Source: Bacteroidota bacterium (GTDB taxonomy: Bacteria; Bacteroidota; Bacteroidia; Cytophagales; Cyclobacteriaceae). Taken from it: a stretch of 64,000 bases of DNA. The DNA lies in assembly GCA_016178785.1 (NCBI GenBank), contig JACOSO010000096.1, positions 305,649 to 369,648 on the forward strand, given 5' to 3'. The position numbers and the translations under genes are program-made. This document shows, piece after piece, positions 51,480 to 61,677 of the stretch; within the stretch, counting starts at the first letter, position 1, and the number at the start of each line of letters is the position of its first letter. Below the pieces are notes generated by a model, which did not search any database, was not told where the DNA came from, and saw only the letters and a list, made by a program, of their open reading frames with translations.

Positions 51480-52781
51480 CTACACCTTTTGAATTTCTTT
51501 CGATTTCACTTTCAACAATAATATCAAGCCAATTACAAAATACAATGCAAGCGCAAGCGTACTATTGCGCATGCTCCCAGTAATGTGCTCAATCAATCCG
51601 TAACTAAAAGTGCCAAACACGACTGATAAATTAAATGTCACATCGTAAAAGCTGAAGTATGAAGCATGTTGAATTGAATTTTGTGGAATAAGTTTAGAGT
51701 AGGTGGCACGCGACAAAGCTTGAATCCCTCCCATCACTATGCCGACCGCAAAAGCAATAGCATAGAATTCATATTCGTCTTTGACAAAGTATGCAGCGAA
51801 ACAAATGACAATCCAAATGCAGATCATGGTGATTATTGCCGTTTTGTTTCCGCGTTGATTTGAGAATCGGGCAAATAAATTTGCACCGACGGAAGCCACT
51901 AATTGAATGAGAAGAACAGTAGCAATCAGTTTCTCACTTGGCAGCTTCAACTGTTTATCTCCAAAAGTGGCGGCCATATACATTACGGTTTGCACACCCA
52001 TATTGTAAAAAAAATAGGCGATGATATAAAATTTAATGTCGCGATTTTCTTTCAGGATGTTCCACACTTTTCGAAGTTCGTTGTAGCCTTTCAAAAGCTT
52101 TTGCTTCTCAGGCTTTTGGTGATATGGATTATCGGGTAAGCGTCTGAAGGATATTTGCGCAAAGCCAATCCACCACAGGCCTACAAGTAAGAATGAAAAA
52201 CGAGTGGCTAATCCTTCATTTGGGAAACCAAAGGTCGTAGGCGAGAGAATGAGAACCAGCGCAATGATCATCATGATCACGCTTCCATAATAACCGTAAG
52301 AATAACCCCGTGCACTCGTTTTGTCAAATTGATCGGGTGTTGCAATCTCAGGCAAGTAAGCATCATAAAAGACCAAGCTTCCTGAGTAGCCTATGCTCGC
52401 CAGCACCACACACAAAATTCCCCAGCTGAGTGTGTCGGAAGTAAAGAAGTAGAATCCCATACACGAGAGACCTCCCATGTAACAAAAGAGTTTCATAAAG
52501 ACCTTTTTGTTACCAGTGTAGTCAGCCATGCCTGAAAGCAAGGGCAGCAACGGGGCAATTATCAAAAAAGAAAATGAAAGGGCATACGAATACAAAACCG
52601 AGTTGACCACTTCAAACCCTAGAAAGTTTACTACATCCTTTCCATCGGATGAAGTTGTTACAGCTTGATAATAAACAGGAAAAATTGCTGAAGTAATCAC
52701 GAGCGAGTAAACCGAGTTGGCCCAATCGTACATACACCACGCGCGAACAGTACGTGGGTTATTGAGGGTAATTTCATTCAT
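51480..52781 (-). CDS. MFS transporter of the UMF1/Atg22-like family
   Basis: A 433-residue inner-membrane protein with about 12 hydrophobic helices. The start NNPRTVRAWCMYDWANSVYSLVITSAIFPVYY and the MADYTGNKKVFMKLF loop are typical of the UMF1 family; GGIQALSRATYSKLIP near residue 360 matches the Atg22-like signature. The substrate is unknown. It lies directly upstream of the metallo-beta-lactamase fusion, with 2 nt between them, so the transporter may import what the surface enzyme releases. Confidence 0.9.
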   Translation of the reverse strand: MNEITLNNPRTVRAWCMYDWANSVYSLVITSAIFPVYYQAVTTSSDGKDVVNFLGFEVVNSVLYSYALSFSFLIIAPLLPLLSGMADYTGNKKVFMKLFCYMGGLSCMGFYFFTSDTLSWGILCVVLASIGYSGSLVFYDAYLPEIATPDQFDKTSARGYSYGYYGSVIMMIIALVLILSPTTFGFPNEGLATRFSFLLVGLWWIGFAQISFRRLPDNPYHQKPEKQKLLKGYNELRKVWNILKENRDIKFYIIAYFFYNMGVQTVMYMAATFGDKQLKLPSEKLIATVLLIQLVASVGANLFARFSNQRGNKTAIITMICIWIVICFAAYFVKDEYEFYAIAFAVGIVMGGIQALSRATYSKLIPQNSIQHASYFSFYDVTFNLSVVFGTFSYGLIEHITGSMRNSTLALALYFVIGLILLLKVKSKEIQKV

Positions 52782-52913
52782 TGGATTAAGGAAAAACCAA
52801 AGTTACCGTTCAGGTTGGTTTTTCATATACATTCCTGTGCCCGGCATTTTTATAGTACTGGTGGCGATTCCACCAACTTGGCACATGATTTATTTCAGGA
52901 GGAGACTGGTTGA

Positions 52914-53723
52914 TTATCTTCTTTTGATTTTCTTACCTGAGCTATCAACACTTTTACCTTTCTTTTTCTCGGAGGGTTTGAGGTCGACCAGATAAGACAC
53001 ACTTATTCTTAGACCCATATTTCGGGCTTTCATGTCCCCATGGTAGTCATTAATTCCCGTGAACGTCTCCATACCACCTTTGGAAATGTAGGTGTGCCCC
53101 AGTTCATAGCGGACATTGAAATAAATTTTCTGCAGGCCTACCGGCTCAAACACCCATCCGGTTGCAAGGTTCAGGCCCAATTGAAATCGGTTGGCATCGG
53201 TAATATAAACCCTGGAAGGATCTGGGTTATCAGATCCTTTAAATTCGATTTTGTAATCCATTTGACCGAAACCATCTTCCAACAATTGATTGTTAATCAC
53301 TGACCCTTTCCCATTAAGCCAGTAACCAATGTTTGGGCCAATGCCTGCATACCATTTCACTATTTTGTTGTGCCCTAAATTAATTTTGAATTCGCGGGCA
53401 AAAACTATGGGCACATCGATGAAATGATATATCTCTTTATGTTTCAAGTTGGGATCTACACTTGACGAAAGGTTTTCGCCCTTCCGGGAATATAGCGCAG
53501 CGGTGTGCATGTAGAAATTTTTTCTCACCTGAAATGACAAACCGATACCGCCCATGAATGAGGGCACAGGTACTTGCTTATAAAGTTGACGGCTTTCTTT
53601 TTCATGAAACGATACCCATGACACTCCTCCGCCAGCCACGGGCCCAACGAGGACTTGACCACTTGCGGGAGTCATGCTTAGAATAACCGAAACCAGGGAA
53701 ATAGGAAATAAGACTCTTAACAT
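52914..53723 (-). CDS. Outer-membrane beta-barrel protein (PorT-like)
   Basis: A 269-residue protein with signal peptide (MLRVLFPISLVSVILSMTPASGQ) and alternating amphipathic strands such as FYMHTAALYSRKGENL, WYAGIGPNIGYWLNG and IYFNVRYELGHTYI, as in small Bacteroidota barrels. The final strand GLRISVSYLVDL is followed by a strongly basic tail (KPSEKKKGKSVDSSGKKIKRR), so the C-terminus does not end in an aromatic residue as usual. Function unknown. Confidence 0.75.
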   Translation of the reverse strand: MLRVLFPISLVSVILSMTPASGQVLVGPVAGGGVSWVSFHEKESRQLYKQVPVPSFMGGIGLSFQVRKNFYMHTAALYSRKGENLSSSVDPNLKHKEIYHFIDVPIVFAREFKINLGHNKIVKWYAGIGPNIGYWLNGKGSVINNQLLEDGFGQMDYKIEFKGSDNPDPSRVYITDANRFQLGLNLATGWVFEPVGLQKIYFNVRYELGHTYISKGGMETFTGINDYHGDMKARNMGLRISVSYLVDLKPSEKKKGKSVDSSGKKIKRR

Positions 53724-54269
53724 AAGTAAGTGAATTACAAAGCTATTAAATTACCTACTCTTACATTAATACAAATTCGCTGAACAGCCCTGCAAAAAGT
53801 CGTACTGGATGGTGCCTCGCTCAAATTACTCTTTCTTCGATAAATGGACAGACTAGAAAACAAGCAGTTGATTATAGTTAGTGTATTACCATCCGACATC
53901 GTTATGCGTAAACATAATGATGAGAAAGATTTAGATCTATAAATCTAAGCCTACGCCAATGATTGGACAACGCTTTTTAATGGGTACTTTTTATCTAATG
54001 GAGTTTATTATTACATCACTGGCAGTCGTTGCAACACCCCGTCAAAAGCAGACAGTATCGCTCTCCTTCGATGATTGGAATTAGCAACCGATGAACTGAC
54101 ATGACCAAAGTTCATCGACAGGTATAAACGACTGTCGTCTGAAACAGCATAAAGCGGAGAATTATTCGCATTTTAAACATTACATCCGTTGGTTAGCTGT
54201 AATTATAAGTACTACACGATTAGATGTGCTCTGTAATTTTACAATGTCTTTTCGAAATTTAACACCCTT
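53724..54269. other. 546-nt gap without an intact gene
   Basis: It separates the minus-strand barrel gene from the plus-strand adhesin. No intact gene is visible. A short inverted repeat TTAGAT/ATCTAA occurs near 53932-53946. A minus-strand frame without a start (54172-54011, 53 codons and a stop) has protein-like composition (NSPLYAVSDDSRLYLSMNFG...) and may be a decayed gene remnant. A 41-codon plus-strand ORF at 53959-54084 looks like chance. Confidence 0.6.
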
Positions 54270-57200
54270 ATGAAAAAGCCAATAGGTTTTTTTGCAGCAT
54301 TCATCTTAGTCTCAACCTTTGCTTTCGCGCAAAGCGAAATCTGCAACAACGGAATCGATGACGATGGAGATGGACTCATTGATTGTTTTGATAGCGATTG
54401 TGTAAATAATGCCGCCTGTGCCGGAGGCTATGTTGGCAATGACGCCAATTGTGAGGCTAAGCCTTCGTCATTCCCTAAGTTTTCGATGTCATTGGATTGG
54501 GGATCTCCTAACCAGGTAACAGATCACCTTACAAGGTTAAGCATTGGTGATCTCGATCGTGATGCTATACCTGAGGTAATTACAATTAACAGCGTTACCA
54601 ACAATCTATTTATACTGGATGGACGAAATGGGTCAATCAAAAAAAGCCTGGCCCCCGGCTATGACTTGCAGCGTGAGGTTGTGATCGGCAATCTAAACAA
54701 TGATAACTGCGCTGAAATCTTCACTTACGGAATAATCTCCAGCAATAATTATATTATTTCCTACGATTGCAATTTCAATGAAATATGGAGAACTCAGATT
54801 AGAGGGAATGTCGGAATTACTGCAGGAGATCCGGTTCATTTTGGTTTAGCCGATTTTGATGGAGATGGATTGGTCGAGTTGTATTGTAAAGACATGATCC
54901 TGGATGCGCACACCGGAACGATCATAGTTAATAGTGCAACCGACTGGACATATGTTAATGGGGGTCCGGTAGCTATCGATATTTTGGGAACAGGCAAACT
55001 CCAATTAGTAATAGGGTGTAGCATTTACACGGTGAACTTGGGGGCAAGAACTGCAGGCTCCGGCAGCCTTACCCTTGCTAAAAGTAGGGCAGAATATCAA
55101 ACACGGACTAACCCGATCAAAATCAACTATCACACTACAAGTGTTGCAGACTATAATCTGGATGGATTCATTGATGTGCTCGCAACCGGATCTTATAATG
55201 CGAATAATAACACTACTGCCTTTTTTTGGGACGTGAAAAACAATGTACTCAAGACTTACAACGAGTACATCGCTGGTAACATCACAATTAATGGTTGTAG
55301 CGGATCAACAGGGACTTATTATGCTACTGGTTGGCAATCAGGAATGGGGCGAATCAATATTGGCGACCTCGATGGGGATGGCAAAATGAATGCTTCTTAC
55401 GTATCCGGCAAATACCTTTATGCGCTTGACGAGAATTTTAATTTGTTGTGGCGTAAGGATGTAAAGGAAGAAACATCGGGATACACCGGTTGCACTTTAT
55501 TTGATTTTAACGGAGACGGAAAATCCGAAGTAGTTTATCGTGATGAAAATTATCTATACATCATCAATGGAGTTGACGGTACTACCTTTACACAACAAAC
55601 ATGTATCTCACGAACTAATCGCGAATATCCAATTGTAGCCGATGTTGACAACGATGGCGCAACTGAACTTTGCGTCACATGTGGATTTGATGATGCGCTT
55701 GCACAGTCAAATTTTTGCAACAATACCTATTACGAAAATGGCCAGGTACGCGTATTCCGTTCAGCAGCTCAGCCTTGGGTGCCTGCGCGTAAACTTTGGA
55801 ATCAGCACGGATACTTCAATGTCAATGTCAATGATGATTTGACGATACCTAAAGTGCAGCAGAATCCTGATGCTATATTCTCCAGTAACAGCTGTACTCC
55901 CGGACCCAACAGGCCACTGAACTCTTTTTTGAACCAAGCGCCTTTTCTTAATTCCAAGGGATGTCCCATCTACGCAGCACCCGATTTAGCTTACGTTCCA
56001 AACTCTTTAGTAATAACTCCACCAACTTGTCCGGACCAAAACTTCACTGTTTCATTTCAAATCACCAATCAGGGCGATATTGCTGTAACTGGAACGCTGC
56101 CGATTACATTTTATAGCGGTGACCCAACTCTGGCAGGTGCAATAAAATTGAATACGGTTAATATCAATCTTGTTAATTTTAAAAAAGGTGACGTTTTCTC
56201 GGCAACCAATTTAACTGTTACAGGTCCTGGTACATCATTCACTCTTTACGGTGTTGTAAATGATGCTGGTACCACTGTCCCTACCCCAATCAAATTGCCT
56301 AATACCAATATACTGGAATGTAATTACAACAATGCATTTTCATCTGCTGTAAATCCGTTGCCTTTTCAACTCACAGCGGTAAAACTTGCAGACAACACAA
56401 AATGTGCCGGAAGCACGACACCTGATAACGGAGCTGTTGAAGCTTACAGGTTGGTAAGTGGATCAAAAGTTACTGCACCCTATACTTTCTTTTGGTATAA
56501 TAAGAGTCTTCCCGTAAGCGGAGCGCCAAATTATACGGGTGCAGTTTACTCAGGCATACCAGCGGGCACTTATTCGGTTTATGCCAAGTCAAATGCATTT
56601 CAATGCAGTTCTGATACGTTGAGTGTTGTTGTAAACCAGGTAAGCACGGCTGCGCCAACCGTTCAAATAACCCAGACGAAACAATACACCAATTGTAAGA
56701 AACCGAATGGAGAACTTAAAGCAATTGTAAACAATGGAGTAGACTCAACCGATTTTACTTTCGCCTGGTATGAAGGGAATGATATTTTTACTTCACCACA
56801 AATCGGAGTAAACGCTAAGGCTTCTAATCTTAAAAACACAACCTACACCGTGCTGGTAACTTCAAAAACCACCGGCTGCCAGTCGATCAATTCCTATGCA
56901 ATTCCGGATAACACCGCATCGATTACCGTTCATGCTATCGCCTCTGATGCAGTTTGTTCAGCTTCAACATCGGGAAGCGCTTCTGCCGATGTTGGAGGAA
57001 ATACAACAAATTACACGTTCGACTGGTATAAAGGATCAAGTGTTAAGCCTGTACCTGATTTTACCGGTCCTAATTACAATAACTTAACTCAAGGCCAATA
57101 TACTGTTGTAGCCACCGATAAAGTTTTTCTCTGTTCGAGTAGTCCACCAACAACCATCACGGTAAATCAAAGTGTGGCTGTGGTTGTGGTTGCTGCAAAA

Positions 57201-60200
57201 ATTTCCGATCAGACTTCCTGTGATCAAACCAATCCCAATGGTTCAGCATCGGCAAGTGTTGGAGGCTCAACATCTGGTTATGCATTTGCCTGGTTTGCTG
57301 GTCAAAATACGTTACCAGCAAATCTGGTGGCATCAACCAGTACTGCTACAGGTCTGCAGCAAGGAATTTACACCGTTCAAGCCACTGACAACACAACAGG
57401 TTGTACTGATACGGATGAAGTTACAATCAACAACAATATTGTCACGCCATCTCTCACTGCAACATCTGTTGATGTAACTCACTGTACACCTTATGATGGT
57501 TCGATTACAGCGAATGTCTCCACCGGTGTGCCTTCAGATTATACCTTTTCGTGGTATAATGGGTCTGTAGTGAAGCCTTCGACTGATTACCCTGACACCG
57601 ACAACGTTCTTGATAAACTATTGGCGGGAACCTATACTGTCACAGCGATTAACACCACATTAAAATGTCAGGCGGCACCAATTACGGTAACTGTTTTAGA
57701 CAAAACTCCTAGTATTAGCATGACCCTCGTCAATACGTTGACGATTTACCCGAGTGACTGTACGCAGCCCACAGGTACTTTGGGTGTTGCGGTTTCTGCA
57801 CCTGGCAACACGCTGGGCTATGATGTCCAATGGTTCTCGGGGCGTTCTCCTTTCAGCGCGCCTGCGCTCTCGACCCAAACTATTCCATCAGTGCCTGGTC
57901 GTACTGTTTTAGCGAGTATACCAACCGGAGTTTATTCTGTAGTAGGAACCGACAAGAACAGTGGTTGCTCGGCAACACAGTCATTTGATTTGCCATTCGC
58001 CAACTCACATAAACTGACTTATGTTTCACAGGTTGACGTGAACTCGTGCATTCCTGGCAACAATGGAAAAGTAACAGTGAACTTAACTCCATCGTTGCCC
58101 GCCACAACCTTCAACGAAAGTGATTACCGGATTGATGTTTATAAAGGCAGCAATGCAACAGGAGTCCCAATTGAGACGATCATCGGAGTTGCTGGTGTAA
58201 GTAATTATACCACTTCTGTTGCTATGACAGCAGGCTTCTACTCTTTCGTGGCTACATGTACCGGTCCTGCCGGAAATAATTTAGTGGGATGTAAGTCCGT
58301 TCCTATAACGGCAGAGATTAAACAGAACACAATTGATCCATCAATTGCTTCAACTTCACAGAATTCAAATACCAATTGTACGGGTGTTGCAGCTAACGGA
58401 TCGATAACAGTAAGCATTGATGGCGGAGCCAGTCCCTTGAACTATACGATCAAGTGGTTTGAAGGAGCTAACACAAGTGCCCCTGCGCTTGGCACAACCA
58501 CCGGAACCACAGGAGGAGTGAATGGAGAGGTCGCTCTGAATCTGAAGGGCGGCACTTATACTGTAAAAGCGACAAATAATTCGACTGGATGTTTTTCAAC
58601 CTCCACGTATAGCATTTTTGACAACCCTCCGATAATCTCCATGTCTTTAGCTGATATTACAATTGTACCGCAAACACTTTGCAATACTGCCAACGGTTCT
58701 GCTCAAGTCAATTCTATCAAAGAAAACGGAGCCACTGTAGGATTGGCTAATTACACTTTCAAGTGGTTTGATGCATTGCAAAACCAACTGCCTGGAACCA
58801 CAAACACGCAGAACCCACTAAACGCAGGCACTTACTACGTGCAAGTGAAAAACACTGTGAGCAATTGCCCTATTCAATCACCACTTCAGTTTCTAGTTCC
58901 CGATCAGACAATTGGAACAGTTTCCGTAGCACTCACTAATTTCACTCAGCCCACACGCTGTTTGCAACCTGCCAATACATTAGGTTCACTCACTGCCACG
59001 GCATCAGGCAGCAGCGGAAGTGGTTATACCTATAATTGGTATCTGGGTACATCCGCAAGCGGGCCAGTTCAGGCGACCACGCAGACCATTAGCGGGATTG
59101 CCGTGGTAGCGCCTGCCACTGAAGCAGTTTACACAATCGAGGTAACCAATAATTCCAATCAATGCAAAACAACTGATACGTATCACTTGCCGATCAACAT
59201 TATTCCTGTAACGGTTAGTGCCTCTGCATCTGGACTTACCAATTGTGCTCCGCTAAACGGAATGGTATTCGCAACAGTAACAAACGGGAGCCCTAATAAT
59301 TATACATACACCTGGTCCACTGGTCCGGTGGTTGGTGGTGCTCCTACTTATACCGGAAAGCAGGTAAATGGATTGGACAAAGGGCCATTTACAGTTGTAG
59401 CAGTTGACAATGCCGATGCATTTTGTCAGGCAACGGCAAGTGCCACAGTTGATGACGGGCGAATCTTTACAGCGCCTATTGCTTTACAGATTTCTCCTCT
59501 CACCAATTGCGATGTAGCACGACCAAATGGTGTAGCATCTGCTTCGGTCAATAATAATGGAGTCAAAGACAGCATCAATTATGTATTTCAATGGTACGTT
59601 GGTTCTACTACAACGGGAGCTCCAATATATACTGGCCCTGAAATTTCAGGCCTTACCAATACATTGTTCACTGTTGTAGCCACAAACAGAATTACTTCAT
59701 GTCCGAGTCAGGCAACCTTAACAATTACCAATGGCATTGTTGCTGTTCCTCCTCCAACAGTTATCGTTCTCTCTGATGTAACCAGCTGTCTAGTTGACAA
59801 CGGTGAGTTGAGCGCGTCCGTGGATGGCAATACGAAGGATTACATTTTCTCGTGGTACAAAGGCGCTGCACCAACTGCCACTCCTGATTTTATTGGAGAA
59901 ATTTATTCGCAGCGACCAGCCGGCTTGTACACAGTAGTGGCGCAAAGTCGGATCACCGGTTGCATTTCCGGCCCAACCACGGCCGAAGTAAAAACGGAAA
60001 TGAAGTATCCGGATATAATTGTTAAGACAGCTCCTTCCGCTTGTGACCTCAAAACTTCGAATGGAGCGCGTTATGGAAACGGAAGTGCAGAAGTAGTAAT
60101 CAACAATAATGTTTCTATTGAAAGTATTGTTTGGAGTATTGGCAATCCTCCTGTTACCGGCCCTGTCCTTGATACGCTCTCAGCGGGAATTTATTCGGTA

Positions 60201-60545
60201 ACTGTAACGACCACCTCAGGATGTGTGAAACAAGCGCAGTTTGAAATCAAAGATGATATCAGGCCATACAATGGTGTCTCCAGAAACCGCGATGGTGTAA
60301 ACGAAACATTTCAGATTGGCTGCATCGAAATGTTCCCCAACAATCTTGTAAAAATATTTAACCGGGCCGGCACATTGGTCTACGAGGACAAAAGTTACGA
60401 TAATGCTTCTGTTGTGTTTGACGGTCACTCCAACCGAGGAGTAAGTCCATTGGGCAACCTTCTTCCGGATGGCACCTATTTTTATGTAATCGATCGTGGC
60501 GATGGAGCAAAACCTCTGGCGGGGTATCTTGAAATAATTAAATAA
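54270..60545 (+). CDS. Giant T9SS type-B adhesin with FG-GAP head and 14 Ig-like repeats
   Basis: A 2091-residue secreted protein. In order: signal peptide (MKKPIGFFAAFILVSTFAFAQ); a Cys/Asp segment EICNNGIDDDGDGLIDCFDSDC; an FG-GAP/VCBS-like propeller (about 60-500) with repeated DxDGDG motifs; a CARDB-like linker domain (about 575-700); about 14 tandem Ig-like repeats of 85-105 residues (about 705-2000), each with a Cys near the start, a Y-x-F-x-W-Y-x-G core and a G-T-Y-T-V-V-A-T-x-N-x-T-x-C end; and a gliding-motility-associated C-terminal domain (NGVSRNRDGVNETFQIGCIEMFPNNLVKIFNRAGTLVYE...GTYFYVIDRGDG), the type-B T9SS signal. The next gene is its likely SprF-type partner. Long filamentous surface adhesin, perhaps in motility. 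Confidence 0.93.
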   Translation: MKKPIGFFAAFILVSTFAFAQSEICNNGIDDDGDGLIDCFDSDCVNNAACAGGYVGNDANCEAKPSSFPKFSMSLDWGSPNQVTDHLTRLSIGDLDRDAIPEVITINSVTNNLFILDGRNGSIKKSLAPGYDLQREVVIGNLNNDNCAEIFTYGIISSNNYIISYDCNFNEIWRTQIRGNVGITAGDPVHFGLADFDGDGLVELYCKDMILDAHTGTIIVNSATDWTYVNGGPVAIDILGTGKLQLVIGCSIYTVNLGARTAGSGSLTLAKSRAEYQTRTNPIKINYHTTSVADYNLDGFIDVLATGSYNANNNTTAFFWDVKNNVLKTYNEYIAGNITINGCSGSTGTYYATGWQSGMGRINIGDLDGDGKMNASYVSGKYLYALDENFNLLWRKDVKEETSGYTGCTLFDFNGDGKSEVVYRDENYLYIINGVDGTTFTQQTCISRTNREYPIVADVDNDGATELCVTCGFDDALAQSNFCNNTYYENGQVRVFRSAAQPWVPARKLWNQHGYFNVNVNDDLTIPKVQQNPDAIFSSNSCTPGPNRPLNSFLNQAPFLNSKGCPIYAAPDLAYVPNSLVITPPTCPDQNFTVSFQITNQGDIAVTGTLPITFYSGDPTLAGAIKLNTVNINLVNFKKGDVFSATNLTVTGPGTSFTLYGVVNDAGTTVPTPIKLPNTNILECNYNNAFSSAVNPLPFQLTAVKLADNTKCAGSTTPDNGAVEAYRLVSGSKVTAPYTFFWYNKSLPVSGAPNYTGAVYSGIPAGTYSVYAKSNAFQCSSDTLSVVVNQVSTAAPTVQITQTKQYTNCKKPNGELKAIVNNGVDSTDFTFAWYEGNDIFTSPQIGVNAKASNLKNTTYTVLVTSKTTGCQSINSYAIPDNTASITVHAIASDAVCSASTSGSASADVGGNTTNYTFDWYKGSSVKPVPDFTGPNYNNLTQGQYTVVATDKVFLCSSSPPTTITVNQSVAVVVVAAKISDQTSCDQTNPNGSASASVGGSTSGYAFAWFAGQNTLPANLVASTSTATGLQQGIYTVQATDNTTGCTDTDEVTINNNIVTPSLTATSVDVTHCTPYDGSITANVSTGVPSDYTFSWYNGSVVKPSTDYPDTDNVLDKLLAGTYTVTAINTTLKCQAAPITVTVLDKTPSISMTLVNTLTIYPSDCTQPTGTLGVAVSAPGNTLGYDVQWFSGRSPFSAPALSTQTIPSVPGRTVLASIPTGVYSVVGTDKNSGCSATQSFDLPFANSHKLTYVSQVDVNSCIPGNNGKVTVNLTPSLPATTFNESDYRIDVYKGSNATGVPIETIIGVAGVSNYTTSVAMTAGFYSFVATCTGPAGNNLVGCKSVPITAEIKQNTIDPSIASTSQNSNTNCTGVAANGSITVSIDGGASPLNYTIKWFEGANTSAPALGTTTGTTGGVNGEVALNLKGGTYTVKATNNSTGCFSTSTYSIFDNPPIISMSLADITIVPQTLCNTANGSAQVNSIKENGATVGLANYTFKWFDALQNQLPGTTNTQNPLNAGTYYVQVKNTVSNCPIQSPLQFLVPDQTIGTVSVALTNFTQPTRCLQPANTLGSLTATASGSSGSGYTYNWYLGTSASGPVQATTQTISGIAVVAPATEAVYTIEVTNNSNQCKTTDTYHLPINIIPVTVSASASGLTNCAPLNGMVFATVTNGSPNNYTYTWSTGPVVGGAPTYTGKQVNGLDKGPFTVVAVDNADAFCQATASATVDDGRIFTAPIALQISPLTNCDVARPNGVASASVNNNGVKDSINYVFQWYVGSTTTGAPIYTGPEISGLTNTLFTVVATNRITSCPSQATLTITNGIVAVPPPTVIVLSDVTSCLVDNGELSASVDGNTKDYIFSWYKGAAPTATPDFIGEIYSQRPAGLYTVVAQSRITGCISGPTTAEVKTEMKYPDIIVKTAPSACDLKTSNGARYGNGSAEVVINNNVSIESIVWSIGNPPVTGPVLDTLSAGIYSVTVTTTSGCVKQAQFEIKDDIRPYNGVSRNRDGVNETFQIGCIEMFPNNLVKIFNRAGTLVYEDKSYDNASVVFDGHSNRGVSPLGNLLPDGTYFYVIDRGDGAKPLAGYLEIIK

Positions 60546-60554
60546 AAATCAGAA

Positions 60555-61487
60555 ATGCCCCGAATTGCCCTTCTCTTTTTTCTTACTGCAATTAGTGTAA
60601 CCGGATGGGCACAGCAAACACCGGTGTACAGCCAATATTATTTCAATGAGTTGGTGATCAATCCCGCTTATGCTGGCAGTCATGTGCAGTTTAGTGCCAC
60701 TTCAATGTACAGAAACCAGTGGGTAAATTTCCCAGGCTCGCCAAAGACTTATTTGTTCAGCGCTCATTCCTCTTTCTTAAAAGATAAGATGGGGTTAGGG
60801 ATCATGATCAACGCAGATAACATCGGAAGTTATTCCAATAAGAATCTTTATTTCAGTTACTCCTATTTCTTGAAATTCCCCCAATCAAAGCTTTCCTTCG
60901 GCCTACAGGCCGGATTTGATTTTATAGGCGCTGATTTTAGTAAACTTGATCTTCAAAATCCGGATTTGTCATTTATTCCAATCAACTCGTTTAAGCCTAA
61001 CATCGGGGCTGGAATATATTACAAGCGAAAAAATTTCTTTGCCGGCTTTTCCGTTCCCATGTTGATTAATAACAAAGTGGATTACCGGGATGCTAACGCA
61101 GTTGCCAATCAAATCAAGCAAGCACGATATTATTTTCTTCGCATGGGCGGAATCTTTCCGATCAACCAGATGAAGACTGTGCAATTCAATCCCTCCATCC
61201 TACTACGCTCCCAAGAAGGTCAGCCGCTGGCGTTAGATCTCAATGCGGCATTTGTTTTCTATGAAGTTTGTAGCGCAGGAGTTTCTTACCGTACTGTCGA
61301 TGCGTTTATCACTTTTGTTGAATTAAAGCTCAGCGAAAAAATTCATGTGGCGTATTCTTACGATTGGACCACCTCGAATCTGAATGCATTTTCAAATGGC
61401 ACGCACGAGTTCATGATTAATTACCGCACACGCATCCGAAGCCTCCACAAAAATCTGGAATGCCCATCATACTATGGGTCAAATTGA
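60555..61487 (+). CDS. PorP/SprF-family type IX secretion membrane protein
   Basis: A 310-residue outer-membrane barrel of the PorP/SprF family: signal peptide MPRIALLFFLTAISVTGWAQ, then QTPVYSQYYFNELVINPAYAGSHVQFSATSMYRNQWVNFPGSPKTY, the family hallmark. SprF-like proteins help export or anchor the type-B T9SS cargo encoded just before them. The gene starts 9 nt after the adhesin stop and is translated with it. Confidence 0.95.
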   Translation: MPRIALLFFLTAISVTGWAQQTPVYSQYYFNELVINPAYAGSHVQFSATSMYRNQWVNFPGSPKTYLFSAHSSFLKDKMGLGIMINADNIGSYSNKNLYFSYSYFLKFPQSKLSFGLQAGFDFIGADFSKLDLQNPDLSFIPINSFKPNIGAGIYYKRKNFFAGFSVPMLINNKVDYRDANAVANQIKQARYYFLRMGGIFPINQMKTVQFNPSILLRSQEGQPLALDLNAAFVFYEVCSAGVSYRTVDAFITFVELKLSEKIHVAYSYDWTTSNLNAFSNGTHEFMINYRTRIRSLHKNLECPSYYGSN

Positions 61488-61677
61488 TTTTTTATTTCCT
61501 CTCTGAGATACAAACGTGGGTTTTTAAGAAATCCCCTTGGGAATAATACTCTTGTTAAATACAATACTCCTTTTTTAGTACTCAATCTGTTACACGAAAA
61601 TCTTGGTTTTCCCTTGAGGGTTTGTTAACTTATTCTATGTTCTCCCTTTATATCCTTCCACCTTAATCCAAGACCTT

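Noticed and set aside
53959..54084. 41-codon ORF on the plus strand
   Set aside because: No ribosome-binding site, no recognisable motif, and length within chance for this AT content.
57172..57477. ORFs in other frames of the adhesin
   Set aside because: They arise from low stop-codon density in Thr/Ser/Val-rich repeats and have no independent start signals.
56400..60250. CRISPR-like or DNA tandem repeat in the adhesin
   Set aside because: Repetition is at the protein level, about 90 residues per unit, with diverged DNA; there are no short identical repeats with spacers.
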